Shown: positions 43,601 through 52,576 of the stretch, piece after piece
Numbering within the stretch: position 1 is the first letter of the stretch
Layout: each line of letters starts with the position of its first letter
Assembly: GCF_001951155.1 (NCBI RefSeq)
Contig: NZ_CP016359.1
Span: forward strand, 2,752,001 to 2,816,000
Reading direction: 5' to 3'
Origin: Christiangramia flava JLT2011
GTDB taxonomy: Bacteria; Bacteroidota; Bacteroidia; Flavobacteriales; Flavobacteriaceae
Length of the DNA: 64,000 bases
The notes under the pieces: generated by a model
Told to the model about the DNA's origin: nothing
The model's database searches: none
Seen by the model: the letters and a program-made list of their open reading frames with translations, nothing else
Position numbers and translations under genes: made by a program

Positions 43601-44326
43601 TTATGCGTTATAGAATTTGCTGTTCCAGATTTCAGTATTGAAATTTTTTCCTTTTTTAAATCCGTAGAAAATAGCAAGTCCGGCGACCCATTTGAACATG
43701 AAGAAAAAGATCATTAAAAACTCGGTGGTAGTTTGATGTTGCGAAAACAAGCCTTCGGGAACCATAAGTGCGAGAAGGAAACTCACTGCCAGTAACAGTA
43801 CGATCAAATTTTCCAGGGACTTAAAGGGCCACATCATCATTTTCCGAAGTGGGTGCAGGTCATTGCCCCATTTATGGATGAGGTAATAATAGTCATTCCC
43901 AATAGGAGCAAAAAGAAGGGGATCGTCTGCGTTCTCCAATTTGAATAATTTGGAAGGCGCCAGGATTTTGAAACCTTTCAATTCTGTTTGATGGGTTTTT
44001 TCCAATGCTTTGATCTTCTGCAGTGCTTCGGAAGGCAAAGTTGATTTGAAATAACGCGAATCTAAAAAACGCAAGCGGTAATCCACGCAGATCTTGTAGA
44101 TCTGATCAATATGGTAGATGCGGTCGCTTTCCAATTCATCAAAAATGAATTCATTCGAAACTTCTGAATTTTCTTCCTGCAGGCTTTTTAGAATCGCTTC
44201 GTCGCTTTTTCCCGAATTCTGAAGAATCTGGCAGACCTCCTGAAGTAAGGATTCTTCCGAAGTTTGTTTATTACGTTGATGAGTAAGTCTGGACTGGATA
44301 TTGGTTCGGGAAATTTTCAGCTTCAT
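43601..44326 (-). CDS. Unknown protein with C-terminal membrane helices
   Basis: A 241-residue protein I do not recognise. The first 170 residues are soluble, helical and charged (Gln/Glu/Lys-rich). A conserved-looking segment LAPSKLFKLENADDPLLFAPIGNDYYYLIHKWGNDL precedes two membrane helices (about residues 175-195 and 205-225). I prefer ATG 44326 (MKLKISRTN); ATG 44359 would add 11 residues. It stands alone on the minus strand, divergent from the fasciclin gene. Confidence 0.65.
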   Translation of the reverse strand: MKLKISRTNIQSRLTHQRNKQTSEESLLQEVCQILQNSGKSDEAILKSLQEENSEVSNEFIFDELESDRIYHIDQIYKICVDYRLRFLDSRYFKSTLPSEALQKIKALEKTHQTELKGFKILAPSKLFKLENADDPLLFAPIGNDYYYLIHKWGNDLHPLRKMMMWPFKSLENLIVLLLAVSFLLALMVPEGLFSQHQTTTEFLMIFFFMFKWVAGLAIFYGFKKGKNFNTEIWNSKFYNA

Positions 44327-44495
44327 TTTCTTTCTCTTTAGCGGCTCTAAATTAAACATTTATGTTTAAAATAGCAATTTGAAACCGCTGAATGAAGGTC
44401 TGGACAGTTGTTAATACTAAGCCAAAATAGCCTTTTTTCAAAACCGTAAAGCTGGGCACTGCGTTTGTTTATTGAACTAATAACAAACATAAATT

Positions 44496-45053
44496 ATGAA
44501 AAATCTTAAATTTTTTATCGCAGTATTCTTAGTAGGATTAACAACCAGTAACGCCCTTGCGCAATCAAAAACCAAGATGGTAGGTGGAGCTGAAATGTAT
44601 CCTTCAAAAAATATTGTGGAAAACGCTGTGAACTCTCAAGATCATACTACACTGGTTGCAGCTGTAAAAGCGGCAGGGCTTGTAGATGTACTGGCGGGTG
44701 AAGGCCCATTTACCGTTTTTGCTCCTACCAATGCAGCTTTTGAAAAATTGCCGGAAGGAACGGTTGCCACTTTATTAAAAGATGAAAATAAGAAACAGTT
44801 GCAAACGATTCTTACCTATCATGTGCTTGCAGGAGATTATAAGGCTAAGGATATTATGAAAGCCATCAAAGCCGGGAATGGAACGGCTACATTTACAACG
44901 GTAAGTGGTGGTAAACTAATGGCTATGATGGATGGCGATGCCGTAAAGGTCAAAGACGAGAACGGGAACGTCGCGACTGTAACGATTGCAGATGTGAACC
45001 AGTCAAATGGAGTGATCCACGTGATTGACACGGTTCTTTTGCCAGGAAAATAA
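44496..45053 (+). CDS. Secreted fasciclin (FAS1) domain protein
   Basis: A 185-residue exported protein with a signal peptide (residues 1-22, ending NALAQ) and one FAS1 domain. The two FAS1 signatures are clear: GEGPFTVFAPTNAAFEKLP (H1) and the C-terminal NGVIHVIDTVLLP (H2), with YHVLAGDY between. FAS1 domains mediate adhesion or stress-related surface functions; the exact role here is unknown. A terminator follows. Confidence 0.93.
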   Translation: MKNLKFFIAVFLVGLTTSNALAQSKTKMVGGAEMYPSKNIVENAVNSQDHTTLVAAVKAAGLVDVLAGEGPFTVFAPTNAAFEKLPEGTVATLLKDENKKQLQTILTYHVLAGDYKAKDIMKAIKAGNGTATFTTVSGGKLMAMMDGDAVKVKDENGNVATVTIADVNQSNGVIHVIDTVLLPGK

Positions 45054-45073
45054 TAGTCTATTTATACTGAATG

Positions 45074-45100
45074 AAAACAGCCCAATTGGGCTGTTTTTTT
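45074..45100 (+). terminator. Terminator after the fasciclin gene
   Basis: AAAACAGCCCAA pairs perfectly with TTGGGCTGTTTT, followed by further T bases. Confidence 0.9.
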
Positions 45101-45181
45101 ATGCGTTAAATAAACGTCAAAAGCTGTTTCAGACTTTTGGAAGCTTAGTAAAATTGGTACTTTCCCTTAAAAATTAAGATT

Positions 45182-45760
45182 ATGAAAATGTTGAAAGCCA
45201 GTTTATTTTTAGTAATGGCAATGGTGCTTTTTTCCTGCGGTTCCAGTGCACCGACCGCGAAAGATGATCAGAAGAAATTGAAATCCTACAGCACCTATGC
45301 CTTATTACCAAATAAGGATACCATTCGCAGCAGAGAATTTGAAAATGACCTGGTGCAATCCACCATTGTAGGTGCAATTAATGAGAACATGACAGAGCAG
45401 GGGTTTTCGCTGGAAAGGAATACACCTGATGTACTGGTATACATTCATCCCATGTTCGATGAGAAAGTTGCGGTTAACGCGAACCCTGTTTATACGAATT
45501 ATTCGTACTACCGCCCTGATTTTTATATCGGTTCTTACTACAAAGATTTTATGTACGATAATTATTTTACCATTCAGCGTATCGATGGGCCGCGTGTGGA
45601 GCAGGTGCCCTACAAAAATAAGTCGGTTGTAATTGATTTTATAGACCGCCGCACCAATGAGATTCTATGGAGAGGTACTTCTAGTGAAGAGATCACTGAT
45701 CGCCGCCTGGAGCGATCGCTCAGGCAGTATATAGATGATATTTTTAAGTCATTTCCTTAA
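45182..45760 (+). CDS. DUF4136 lipoprotein
   Basis: A 192-residue lipoprotein (lipobox LFSCGSS, Cys 19). The body follows the DUF4136 pattern: KSYSTYALLPN, LVQSTIVGAINENMTEQGFSL, PDVLVYIHPMF and the ending RRTNEILWRGTSSEEITD with a short helix. The middle is Tyr/Asn-rich. DUF4136 proteins are outer-envelope lipoproteins without established function. It has its own unit between two terminators. Confidence 0.85.
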   Translation: MKMLKASLFLVMAMVLFSCGSSAPTAKDDQKKLKSYSTYALLPNKDTIRSREFENDLVQSTIVGAINENMTEQGFSLERNTPDVLVYIHPMFDEKVAVNANPVYTNYSYYRPDFYIGSYYKDFMYDNYFTIQRIDGPRVEQVPYKNKSVVIDFIDRRTNEILWRGTSSEEITDRRLERSLRQYIDDIFKSFP

Positions 45761-45763
45761 AAC

Positions 45764-45794
45764 AAAAAGGCCGGTTTCAGACCGGCCTTCTTTA
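45764..45794. terminator. Bidirectional terminator between the DUF4136 gene and pheT
   Basis: AAGGCCGGT pairs with ACCGGCCTT around a 5-nt loop, with T-rich sequence on both strands. It serves both convergent genes. Confidence 0.85.
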
Positions 45795-48221
45795 TTATCG
45801 GAGCTCCGCGTTGAGCTCTTTCTCAAATCGGTACTGGAGTTTCCCCATTAATTTGTCTACCTGCTTATCAGTAAGGGTTTTGTTTTCATCCTGGAAAGTA
45901 AAACTCACCGCGTAACTTTTCTTGCCTTCGGGGAGATTATCACCTTCATATACATCAAACAAATTCACATTTTTCAGTAGCTTTTTCTCTGTTTGACGGG
46001 CAATCTGTTCGATTTCCTCGTAAGTCGTCTTTTGGTCCAGCAATAAGGCAAAATCTCTGCGCATTGCCGGATATTTCGGAATACTTCGGAAAACAGTAGT
46101 ACTCGTTCTGGCAGTTTTGAGAATGGCATCCCAGTTAAAATCTGCGAACAGTACTTCCTGCTCGATATCGAACTTTTTCAGAATAATTTTTCTGACTGTC
46201 CCGAATTCCACCAGTTTCGCTTTTTTGGAATTCAGCTGAAGGGCTTCTGAGAAAACATCGCTTTTTCCGCTCTTTACAGAAAGATTCTGAATACCCAGTT
46301 TTTCAAAGATTCCTTCCACAATTCCTTTGAAATAGAAAAAACTTCCATTTCCCGGAGTGCTGTTCCAGCTTTCCGCAGCTCTTTTGCCAGAAACAAATAG
46401 CGCAAGATGTTTATTTTCTTCCCTTCCGCTTACGTAGGAGTGATAGGTCTTTCCGAATTCAAAAATCTTGATATGTTCTCTTTTCCTGTTGAGGTTGTAG
46501 CTGATGGTTTCCAGACCGGAAAACAACATGGATTGCCTCAGAACCGAAAGGTCTTTGCTCAACGGGTTCAGCATCGAAACCTGATATTCATCCTTGATCT
46601 CCTCGCTCAGCTCGTGATATGCAGAGGTTGTAAGCGAATTGGACATGGTCTCATAAAATCCCTGGCCAATCAATTGCCCGGCAATAATATTCTGAATTTT
46701 ATAATCTTCAAATCGGGTGGAATTCGCAACCGAAAGCTTCAGTTTTTCACCAAATTTGATATTGTTGTAACCATACACCCGAAGGATCTCTTCAATCACA
46801 TCAGATTCTCGCTGCACATCTACACGATAAGAAGGGATCGTGAGACCCATTCCGGTTTCCGTAACATTGTTTACCCGAATTTCTAAAGAAGCGAGGATGG
46901 ATTTAATAGTTTCCTCCTGGAGGTTCTCACCAATTAGTTTATTCACCTTGTCGAAGGTTAGAAATACCTGGAAATCTTCTATTTTCTTCGGATACAGGTC
47001 ATCAATATCACTGGTGATTTCGGCACCTGCGATTTCTTTGATCAGAAGGGCCGCTCTTTTTAGTGCATATTCTACAGAATTCGGGTCAATCCCTCTTTCA
47101 AAACGGAAAGAAGCATCGGTATTGAGCCCATGTCTTTTAGCAGTTTTCCTTACACTTACCGGATTAAAATAGGCACTTTCCAGGAATACCTGTGTGGTAT
47201 TTTCAGTAACCCCGCTATTTTGCCCGCCAAAAACTCCTGCGATACACAGCGGTTTTTCAGCATCACAAATCATCAGGTCCTCTTCGTGCAATTCTCTTTC
47301 TTCCCCATCTAAGGTTACAAAGCGGGTTCCTGCTTCCAGGGTTTTTACGTTGATCTCGTTTCCGGCAATTTTTCCGGCATCAAAAGCGTGGAGAGGTTGC
47401 CCAAGTTCATGCATGACGTAATTCGTAGCGTCAACCACGTTGTTTTTTGGCGACAGGCCAATAGCTTTGAGTCGGTTCCTAAGCCATTTCGGAGATTCTT
47501 CCACTTTTACATCAGAGAGCGTCACTCCGCAATATCTAGGTGCCAGGTTTGAATCTTCCACTTTGATCTGGACCTTCAGGCTACGGTTATCTACATGAAA
47601 ACTACTTACGGAAGGGGTGATCAACTCCATTACCTGTCCCTGTTGCTGGTACCCAGCTTTCAAGTCACGCGCAACGCCCCAGTGGCTCATGGCATCAGCC
47701 CGGTTTGGCGTTAGGCCTATTTCAAAAACCTCGTCATTTTCGACCTCAAAGATTTCCGCAACCGGAGTTCCGGGAACCAAATCATCGCTCATCACCAGGA
47801 TTCCTTCATGACTTTGACCCAGGCCAAGTTCTTTTTCAGAACAGACCATTCCAAGGCTGGCTTCCCCGCGAATTTTTCCTTTTTTAATCTCCCAGGATTC
47901 TCCTTTTTCGTCATACAACACCGTGCCAACAGTAGCCACGGGAACCTTTTGGCCAGTCGCAATATTGGGAGCGCCACAAACGATCTGAACCTCCTCGCCA
48001 TTTCCTAAATGGATATTGGTGAGCTTTAGGCGATCTGCATTTGGGTGTGGATCACAGGAAAGCACATGGCCAACCACGACACCTTCCAGGCCACCTTTTA
48101 CGCTTTGGAAATTAGAAATTCCCTCTACCTCCAGGCCAAGATCGGTTAATAGTTCGCCGGTTTTTTCGGCATCTTCAGGTAATTTTATAAACTGTTTTAA
48201 CCAGTTGTATGAAATTTTCAT
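45795..48221 (-). CDS. pheT: Phenylalanyl-tRNA synthetase beta subunit
   Basis: An 808-residue subunit of the alpha2-beta2 enzyme that charges tRNA-Phe. The N-terminal tRNA-binding domain has VVGHVLSCDPHPNADRL; the B3/B4 editing domain, B5 domain and catalytic-like core (RVYGYNNI, NPLSKDLSVLRQSML) follow, and the FDX-ACB anticodon-binding domain closes the protein (PKYPAMRRDFALLLD, TLTDKQVDKLMGKL). Length is normal. pheS is not adjacent, as is common in Bacteroidetes. Confidence 0.97.
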   Translation of the reverse strand: MKISYNWLKQFIKLPEDAEKTGELLTDLGLEVEGISNFQSVKGGLEGVVVGHVLSCDPHPNADRLKLTNIHLGNGEEVQIVCGAPNIATGQKVPVATVGTVLYDEKGESWEIKKGKIRGEASLGMVCSEKELGLGQSHEGILVMSDDLVPGTPVAEIFEVENDEVFEIGLTPNRADAMSHWGVARDLKAGYQQQGQVMELITPSVSSFHVDNRSLKVQIKVEDSNLAPRYCGVTLSDVKVEESPKWLRNRLKAIGLSPKNNVVDATNYVMHELGQPLHAFDAGKIAGNEINVKTLEAGTRFVTLDGEERELHEEDLMICDAEKPLCIAGVFGGQNSGVTENTTQVFLESAYFNPVSVRKTAKRHGLNTDASFRFERGIDPNSVEYALKRAALLIKEIAGAEITSDIDDLYPKKIEDFQVFLTFDKVNKLIGENLQEETIKSILASLEIRVNNVTETGMGLTIPSYRVDVQRESDVIEEILRVYGYNNIKFGEKLKLSVANSTRFEDYKIQNIIAGQLIGQGFYETMSNSLTTSAYHELSEEIKDEYQVSMLNPLSKDLSVLRQSMLFSGLETISYNLNRKREHIKIFEFGKTYHSYVSGREENKHLALFVSGKRAAESWNSTPGNGSFFYFKGIVEGIFEKLGIQNLSVKSGKSDVFSEALQLNSKKAKLVEFGTVRKIILKKFDIEQEVLFADFNWDAILKTARTSTTVFRSIPKYPAMRRDFALLLDQKTTYEEIEQIARQTEKKLLKNVNLFDVYEGDNLPEGKKSYAVSFTFQDENKTLTDKQVDKLMGKLQYRFEKELNAELR

Positions 48222-48241
48222 GGGTTATCTTTTTCGAAACG

Positions 48242-48249
48242 CAAAGATA
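48242..48249 (-). promoter_or_regulatory. Candidate -7 element of pheT
   Basis: On the minus strand TATCTTTG matches TAnnTTTG, 21 bp before the pheT ATG. A TTTG lies too close upstream (7 bp) to be the -33 element; a TTATG at about 19-20 bp is only a weak candidate. Confidence 0.45.
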
Positions 48250-48282
48250 GTATTACCAAATTTGTTTGCATAATCTCAATAA

Positions 48283-48312
48283 AAGAAAAAGGAGCCATTT
48301 TTGGCCCCTTTC
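48283..48312 (-). terminator. Terminator after the TPR protein gene
   Basis: On the minus strand AGGGGCCA pairs with TGGCTCCT (one G-T pair) around an AAAA loop, followed by TTTTTC. Confidence 0.75.
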
Positions 48313-48336
48313 AGATGCTTAGTCGTTGACTGATAA

Positions 48337-49248
48337 TCATTGCTTGGTGAAAGTCATTTCAGCTACCGGATTTTCCTGGTCGCCTTTCAATTCATGAATT
48401 TCCCAGGCGATATCACCTGAAGCTTTATTCAGTATATGACGAACCATCATTTTCTTACCGTTTTCTTCATATGCTTCAGTAAAAACTACTTTCTGAGGGG
48501 AGGATTCCTCAATTTTCAATACCGAAGTTTCGATTCCATTTGGGGAATTTCCGGCAAACACCATATCGTACTGCTCATCAATTGCATCATAGGCGATGAT
48601 CCTGGTTCCCACATAATCTCCATTTTTGTCTTTCATAATGCCTGTTAGAACATTGTTTTTACCATTGGCACTGAACTCCACACTTCCCTGCTGGGTCATG
48701 TTTTTCTCTCCATCCTGGATGCGGAACATTTTCGTATTCCATTTGCCTTTTAGGAACTGAAGGTCTGAACCGGCTCCTTCGAGCATGGCCAGCTTGGATT
48801 TTGAAGCTTCGAGCATTTGTTGTTTAGCTTCCGCGTCATCCATGGTTGCAGAAAGTTCAATGGCCTTCTGGTAATTTTTCTTGGCGCCTGCTTCATCACC
48901 TTTCTCCATCAGCAGGTCGGCATACGAATCGTAGGGGTTGGCTTCGTTGGGATATTCATCGATCTGGGCTTTAAAAGCCTTTTCTGCAGCATCCAGATCG
49001 CCCTCATCCATAAGCCGATAACCCAAAACGTTCAGTGGTTCGGAAAGCAAGGTGTATTCGTCGCCTTTGGAAGGGCTGGAATCGTACATTTTGATGGCTG
49101 CATCAATACCATTTTGCTTGTAATGCTGGTAAAGTTCTTCACTGGGGTTTACAGTTGTAGATACCTGGGTGGTCTGCTGTGCATAGGTCACGCTTAGGAA
49201 CAGGAAAAGGGTGGCACTCGCCAGCGCACGTTGAATAACTGATTTCAT
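48337..49248 (-). CDS. Exported TPR protein
   Basis: A 303-residue exported protein with a signal peptide (residues 1-23, ending TYAQ), two to three TPR repeats (about residues 60-150; LLSEPLNVLGYRLMDEGDLDAAEKAF, PYDSYADLLMEKGDEAGA) and a C-terminal beta-rich domain (about 170-303; LKGKWNTKMFRIQDG, VFTEAYEENGKKM) resembling lipocalin-like DUF1579-type sensors of uncertain family. No catalytic motif is seen. It is probably periplasmic. It is a single-gene unit with its own terminator. Confidence 0.75.
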   Translation of the reverse strand: MKSVIQRALASATLFLFLSVTYAQQTTQVSTTVNPSEELYQHYKQNGIDAAIKMYDSSPSKGDEYTLLSEPLNVLGYRLMDEGDLDAAEKAFKAQIDEYPNEANPYDSYADLLMEKGDEAGAKKNYQKAIELSATMDDAEAKQQMLEASKSKLAMLEGAGSDLQFLKGKWNTKMFRIQDGEKNMTQQGSVEFSANGKNNVLTGIMKDKNGDYVGTRIIAYDAIDEQYDMVFAGNSPNGIETSVLKIEESSPQKVVFTEAYEENGKKMMVRHILNKASGDIAWEIHELKGDQENPVAEMTFTKQ

Positions 49249-49422
49249 AATTGTTGGTTTTAATGGTTAAAATTCTATTTATCCGGCATGGCAGAAGTAA
49301 GTTGTAGGAAGCCGGTAGTGGGTCGTTTCAAACGGGTAAGTGTGGTAATAGAATTTTCGGCTATTAAATATACGGAAATGTTTGTATGAATATGAAATTC
49401 AGTAAGTTAAATGTTTGGTTGA

Positions 49423-49452
49423 ATAAAAAAAGCCACTCCTTAGAGTGGCTTC
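49423..49452 (-). terminator. Terminator after the 243-residue lipoprotein gene
   Basis: On the minus strand AGCCACTC pairs with GAGTGGCT around a 4-nt loop and is followed by TTTTTTT. Confidence 0.88.
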
Positions 49453-49472
49453 CAACAGAATTTTTATAGGTG

Positions 49473-50204
49473 TTAATTACAAATTTGAGTGATGTTCTCT
49501 AAATCTCCTTTTTTGGAAATATCATTGACTTTAAAATCTGTCCATAGGTTGTTTTTAGGAGCACTTCCGTTACAGTCCTTAATAAGGATCACTGACCATT
49601 GGTAGGTCTCACAGCTTTCAATATCCATGTGCATTTCATAGGTTTGAGAATTGCCATTACCATTATGAGTCCAATCTTCTAAACCGGCTACAGCTGTGGC
49701 CTGGGCAAAAGTAAAGGTCAAAAGCGCATCCTCTATATCCTCTTCGGAAGTATAGGTGAATACATATTCATTTTCTTCGTCACCATCTTCGTAATAGAAC
49801 ATTTCTTCACAAATGGTACATTGCGTGACAGTAACCAAAATATCTTCAGAAAAGCCTTTTGCGGTTTTATAGCGAAGGGTGTATTCTCCTGGATCACCCC
49901 ATGTTAATGGAACCTCTGTGGTTTCAGACGTAGATTTTGCTAACTGAAATAATTGGAAATACTCTCCGGTTGCGTCGTCTAGTTGCTGAACTTGTAAATT
50001 GGTGCCAACTTCAGCTAACAAATAGAAGATGGCTTCTTCTCCGGCGCAAATGGTTTCAGGAATTACAAAACTGATAACTGATTCTTCGTTTTGCGGATTA
50101 CCGCCTTTCGCATCAGCCACAATAAGTTCTTCAGAATCCAGCGATTCTGTACTACATCCTGACAGCATCAGTGCCAGAATGAAAAGGGGGGTTAGTTTTT
50201 TCAT
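49473..50204 (-). CDS. Lipoprotein of unknown function
   Basis: A 243-residue acidic lipoprotein (lipobox LMLSGCSTE, Cys 17) followed by a Ser/Glu/Asp-rich linker. Two beta-rich stretches are separated by an acidic segment with paired cysteines (TQCTICEEMFYY). A PKD- or Ig-like fold is suggested by DPGEYTLRYKTAKGFSEDILVTVTQC, but I cannot confirm a family. The region 49249-49472 between this gene and the TPR gene holds only the terminator and AT-rich sequence. Confidence 0.65.
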   Translation of the reverse strand: MKKLTPLFILALMLSGCSTESLDSEELIVADAKGGNPQNEESVISFVIPETICAGEEAIFYLLAEVGTNLQVQQLDDATGEYFQLFQLAKSTSETTEVPLTWGDPGEYTLRYKTAKGFSEDILVTVTQCTICEEMFYYEDGDEENEYVFTYTSEEDIEDALLTFTFAQATAVAGLEDWTHNGNGNSQTYEMHMDIESCETYQWSVILIKDCNGSAPKNNLWTDFKVNDISKKGDLENITQICN

Positions 50205-50364
50205 ATCGGATTGAATGTTAATTGATTAGAGTTTTAAATGTAACCGAATAAGGGATATCCCGTACTTTTCGCATCCCATTTTCGATGAAGGTTTAAAATT
50301 AACCGATGAAGTACTCTGATTAAAGCCGGAAACAGTTGTAAGGAACTGTATTATAGGGGTTTAT

Positions 50365-52461
50365 TTAGCTTATGTAGTTCCAGATCGTACGATCTTTCAT
50401 CAGTCTGGCAAAGGCATTTCGGATGTGTCGATTCTTTTCATCGGAAAGGTCAGGATCTTCCTTCAGAATTTTGGAAGCATACCAGCGTGCCGTACTCAGT
50501 ATGGAATTGTCTTTGACGATATCGGCAATTTTCAGGTTTAAAACACCGCTTTGCTGGGTTCCCATGAGATCTCCCGGCCCCCTGAGCTTCAGGTCAACCT
50601 CTGCGATCTGGAATCCGTCGTTGTTAGAAGTCATGGTTTGCAACCGGGTTTTACTGTCTTCCGAAAGTTTATGTCCAGTCATCAGGATGCAATAGCTCTG
50701 CTCGGCACCACGGCCCACCCGGCCTCGGAGCTGGTGAAGCTGGGAAAGTCCGAATCTTTCTGCACTTTCTATGATCATCACACTCGCATTGGGAACATTT
50801 ACGCCCACTTCGATAACGGTGGTGGCTACCATGATCTGGGTTTCCTTCCGTAAGAATCGATCCATTTCATAGTCTTTATCGGCGGGTTTCATTTGGCCAT
50901 GTACGATGCTGATCTGGTAATCTGGAAATTCCCGGGCAATACTTTCATACCCATCCATGAGATCTTTATAATCCATTTTTTCCGATTCCTGGATGAGCGG
51001 GTATACGATATAAACCTGCCGGCCTTTCATAATTTCTTCCTTGATAAAACGGAAAACTTTCAGCCTGTTACTGTCAAAACGATGTACGGTTTTGATCGGT
51101 TTTCTACCCGGAGGAAGTTCATCGATTACCGAAATATCGAGGTCGCCATAAAGACTCATTGCAAGGGTTCTCGGGATAGGGGTGGCGGTCATTACCAGGA
51201 TGTGTGGTGGGATGGAATTTTTCTTCCATAATTTGGCTCGCTGAGCCACTCCAAAACGGTGTTGTTCATCGATAATTGCAAGGCCTAAATTTTGAAATTT
51301 CACCTTGTCTTCCAGCAGCGCATGGGTGCCGATAAGGATATCAATTTCACCATTTTCCAGTTTTTCGTGAATTTCTTTTCGATCTGAAGTTTTGGTTGAA
51401 CCAGTAAGCAAATAAATACTGGTATTCAGTTCTTTACATAATTCAGATAAACCATTGTAATGCTGGACTGACAAAATTTCAGTAGGCGCCATTAAACAAG
51501 CCTGAAATCCGTTGTCAAGTGCCATGAACATTGACATGAGTGCTACAATTGTCTTGCCGGATCCCACATCTCCCTGTAAAAGCCGATTCATCTGGGCGCC
51601 GCTGCCCAGGTCGCTCCGAATTTCCTTGATCACGCGCTTCTGAGCACCCGTTAGTTCGAAGGGTAAATGCTCTTTGTAGAACCGGTTAAAATTCTCCCCA
51701 ATTTCTTCGAAAATCAGTCCTTTTATTTTGCGTTTATGAAGCAGGTTTTTCCGAATTAATTGCAATTGTATGAAGAACAATTCTTCAAATTTTAACCGGA
51801 ATTGTGCCTTTGCTAACAGTTCCTGATTCTTCGGAAAATGCACATTGAAAATCGCTTCAGATTTTGAAATGAGATTCAGCTCCTGAACGATTTCCTGGTT
51901 CAGTGTTTCGCCAAAACGAAGACCCGATTGTTTCATCACTTCCTGGATCAATTTCATGATCGCACGATTGGTGATTCCTTTTTTCTGAAGCAATTCCGTA
52001 GAAGGATAAACCGGCTGCATCGCCGTTCGAAGATTCTTCTTGTAGTCTGCCAGTAATTCCATTTCCGGATGTGGCATGCTGAACACTCCGTTAAACCAGT
52101 TCGTCTTTCCGAAGATGACGTATGGCACGTTCAGTTTAAGGTTTTCCCTTACCCACTTGTGACCCCGGAACCACACGAGTTCCATTCGGCCGGTTTCGTC
52201 GATAAAATCGGCCACCAGTCGTTTTCCCCGTTTTTGTTCCACGGTTTTGAAATGCACAATTTTCCCAACCAGTTGCACATCAGATGAATTGCGTTGTAAT
52301 TCGTTGATCTTGTAAAATCGGGTTTTATCGATGTGGCGGTTCGGAAAGAAATTGATCAGGTCCATATAGGTGTGAATGCCCAGTTCCTTGCGCAGGGTTT
52401 CGCCGCGATTGGGACCTACGCCTTTCAGGTATTCAATGGGAGTGTGAAGGACATTCTGCAT
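50365..52461 (-). CDS. recG: ATP-dependent DNA helicase RecG
   Basis: A 698-residue fork-reversal helicase used in recombination and restart of stalled forks. The N-terminal wedge/OB region includes LKGVGPNRGETLRKELGI. The helicase core shows Walker A GDVGSGKT, motif II DEQH in IIDEQHRFGVAQR, MTATPIPRTLAM, VIEVGVNVPNA and motif VI LRGRVGRG, and the family-specific end with DLKLRGPGDLMGTQQSG. Length is normal. Confidence 0.97.
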   Translation of the reverse strand: MQNVLHTPIEYLKGVGPNRGETLRKELGIHTYMDLINFFPNRHIDKTRFYKINELQRNSSDVQLVGKIVHFKTVEQKRGKRLVADFIDETGRMELVWFRGHKWVRENLKLNVPYVIFGKTNWFNGVFSMPHPEMELLADYKKNLRTAMQPVYPSTELLQKKGITNRAIMKLIQEVMKQSGLRFGETLNQEIVQELNLISKSEAIFNVHFPKNQELLAKAQFRLKFEELFFIQLQLIRKNLLHKRKIKGLIFEEIGENFNRFYKEHLPFELTGAQKRVIKEIRSDLGSGAQMNRLLQGDVGSGKTIVALMSMFMALDNGFQACLMAPTEILSVQHYNGLSELCKELNTSIYLLTGSTKTSDRKEIHEKLENGEIDILIGTHALLEDKVKFQNLGLAIIDEQHRFGVAQRAKLWKKNSIPPHILVMTATPIPRTLAMSLYGDLDISVIDELPPGRKPIKTVHRFDSNRLKVFRFIKEEIMKGRQVYIVYPLIQESEKMDYKDLMDGYESIAREFPDYQISIVHGQMKPADKDYEMDRFLRKETQIMVATTVIEVGVNVPNASVMIIESAERFGLSQLHQLRGRVGRGAEQSYCILMTGHKLSEDSKTRLQTMTSNNDGFQIAEVDLKLRGPGDLMGTQQSGVLNLKIADIVKDNSILSTARWYASKILKEDPDLSDEKNRHIRNAFARLMKDRTIWNYIS

Positions 52462-52576
52462 GATAAAGCGAAGATATTAAAACCCCTGAAATTGCAAAGG
52501 CACGGTGTTTTCTTAAAATTACTTATGCTTTCATCGGCCTATTTCGTACTTTGCAGTAGTAATTCGCCCGGATTTC

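Noticed and set aside
44471..44490. GTTTGTT/AACAAAC inverted repeat before the fasciclin gene as an operator
   Set aside because: Only a 7-bp imperfect stem in AT-rich DNA; too weak to annotate as a site.
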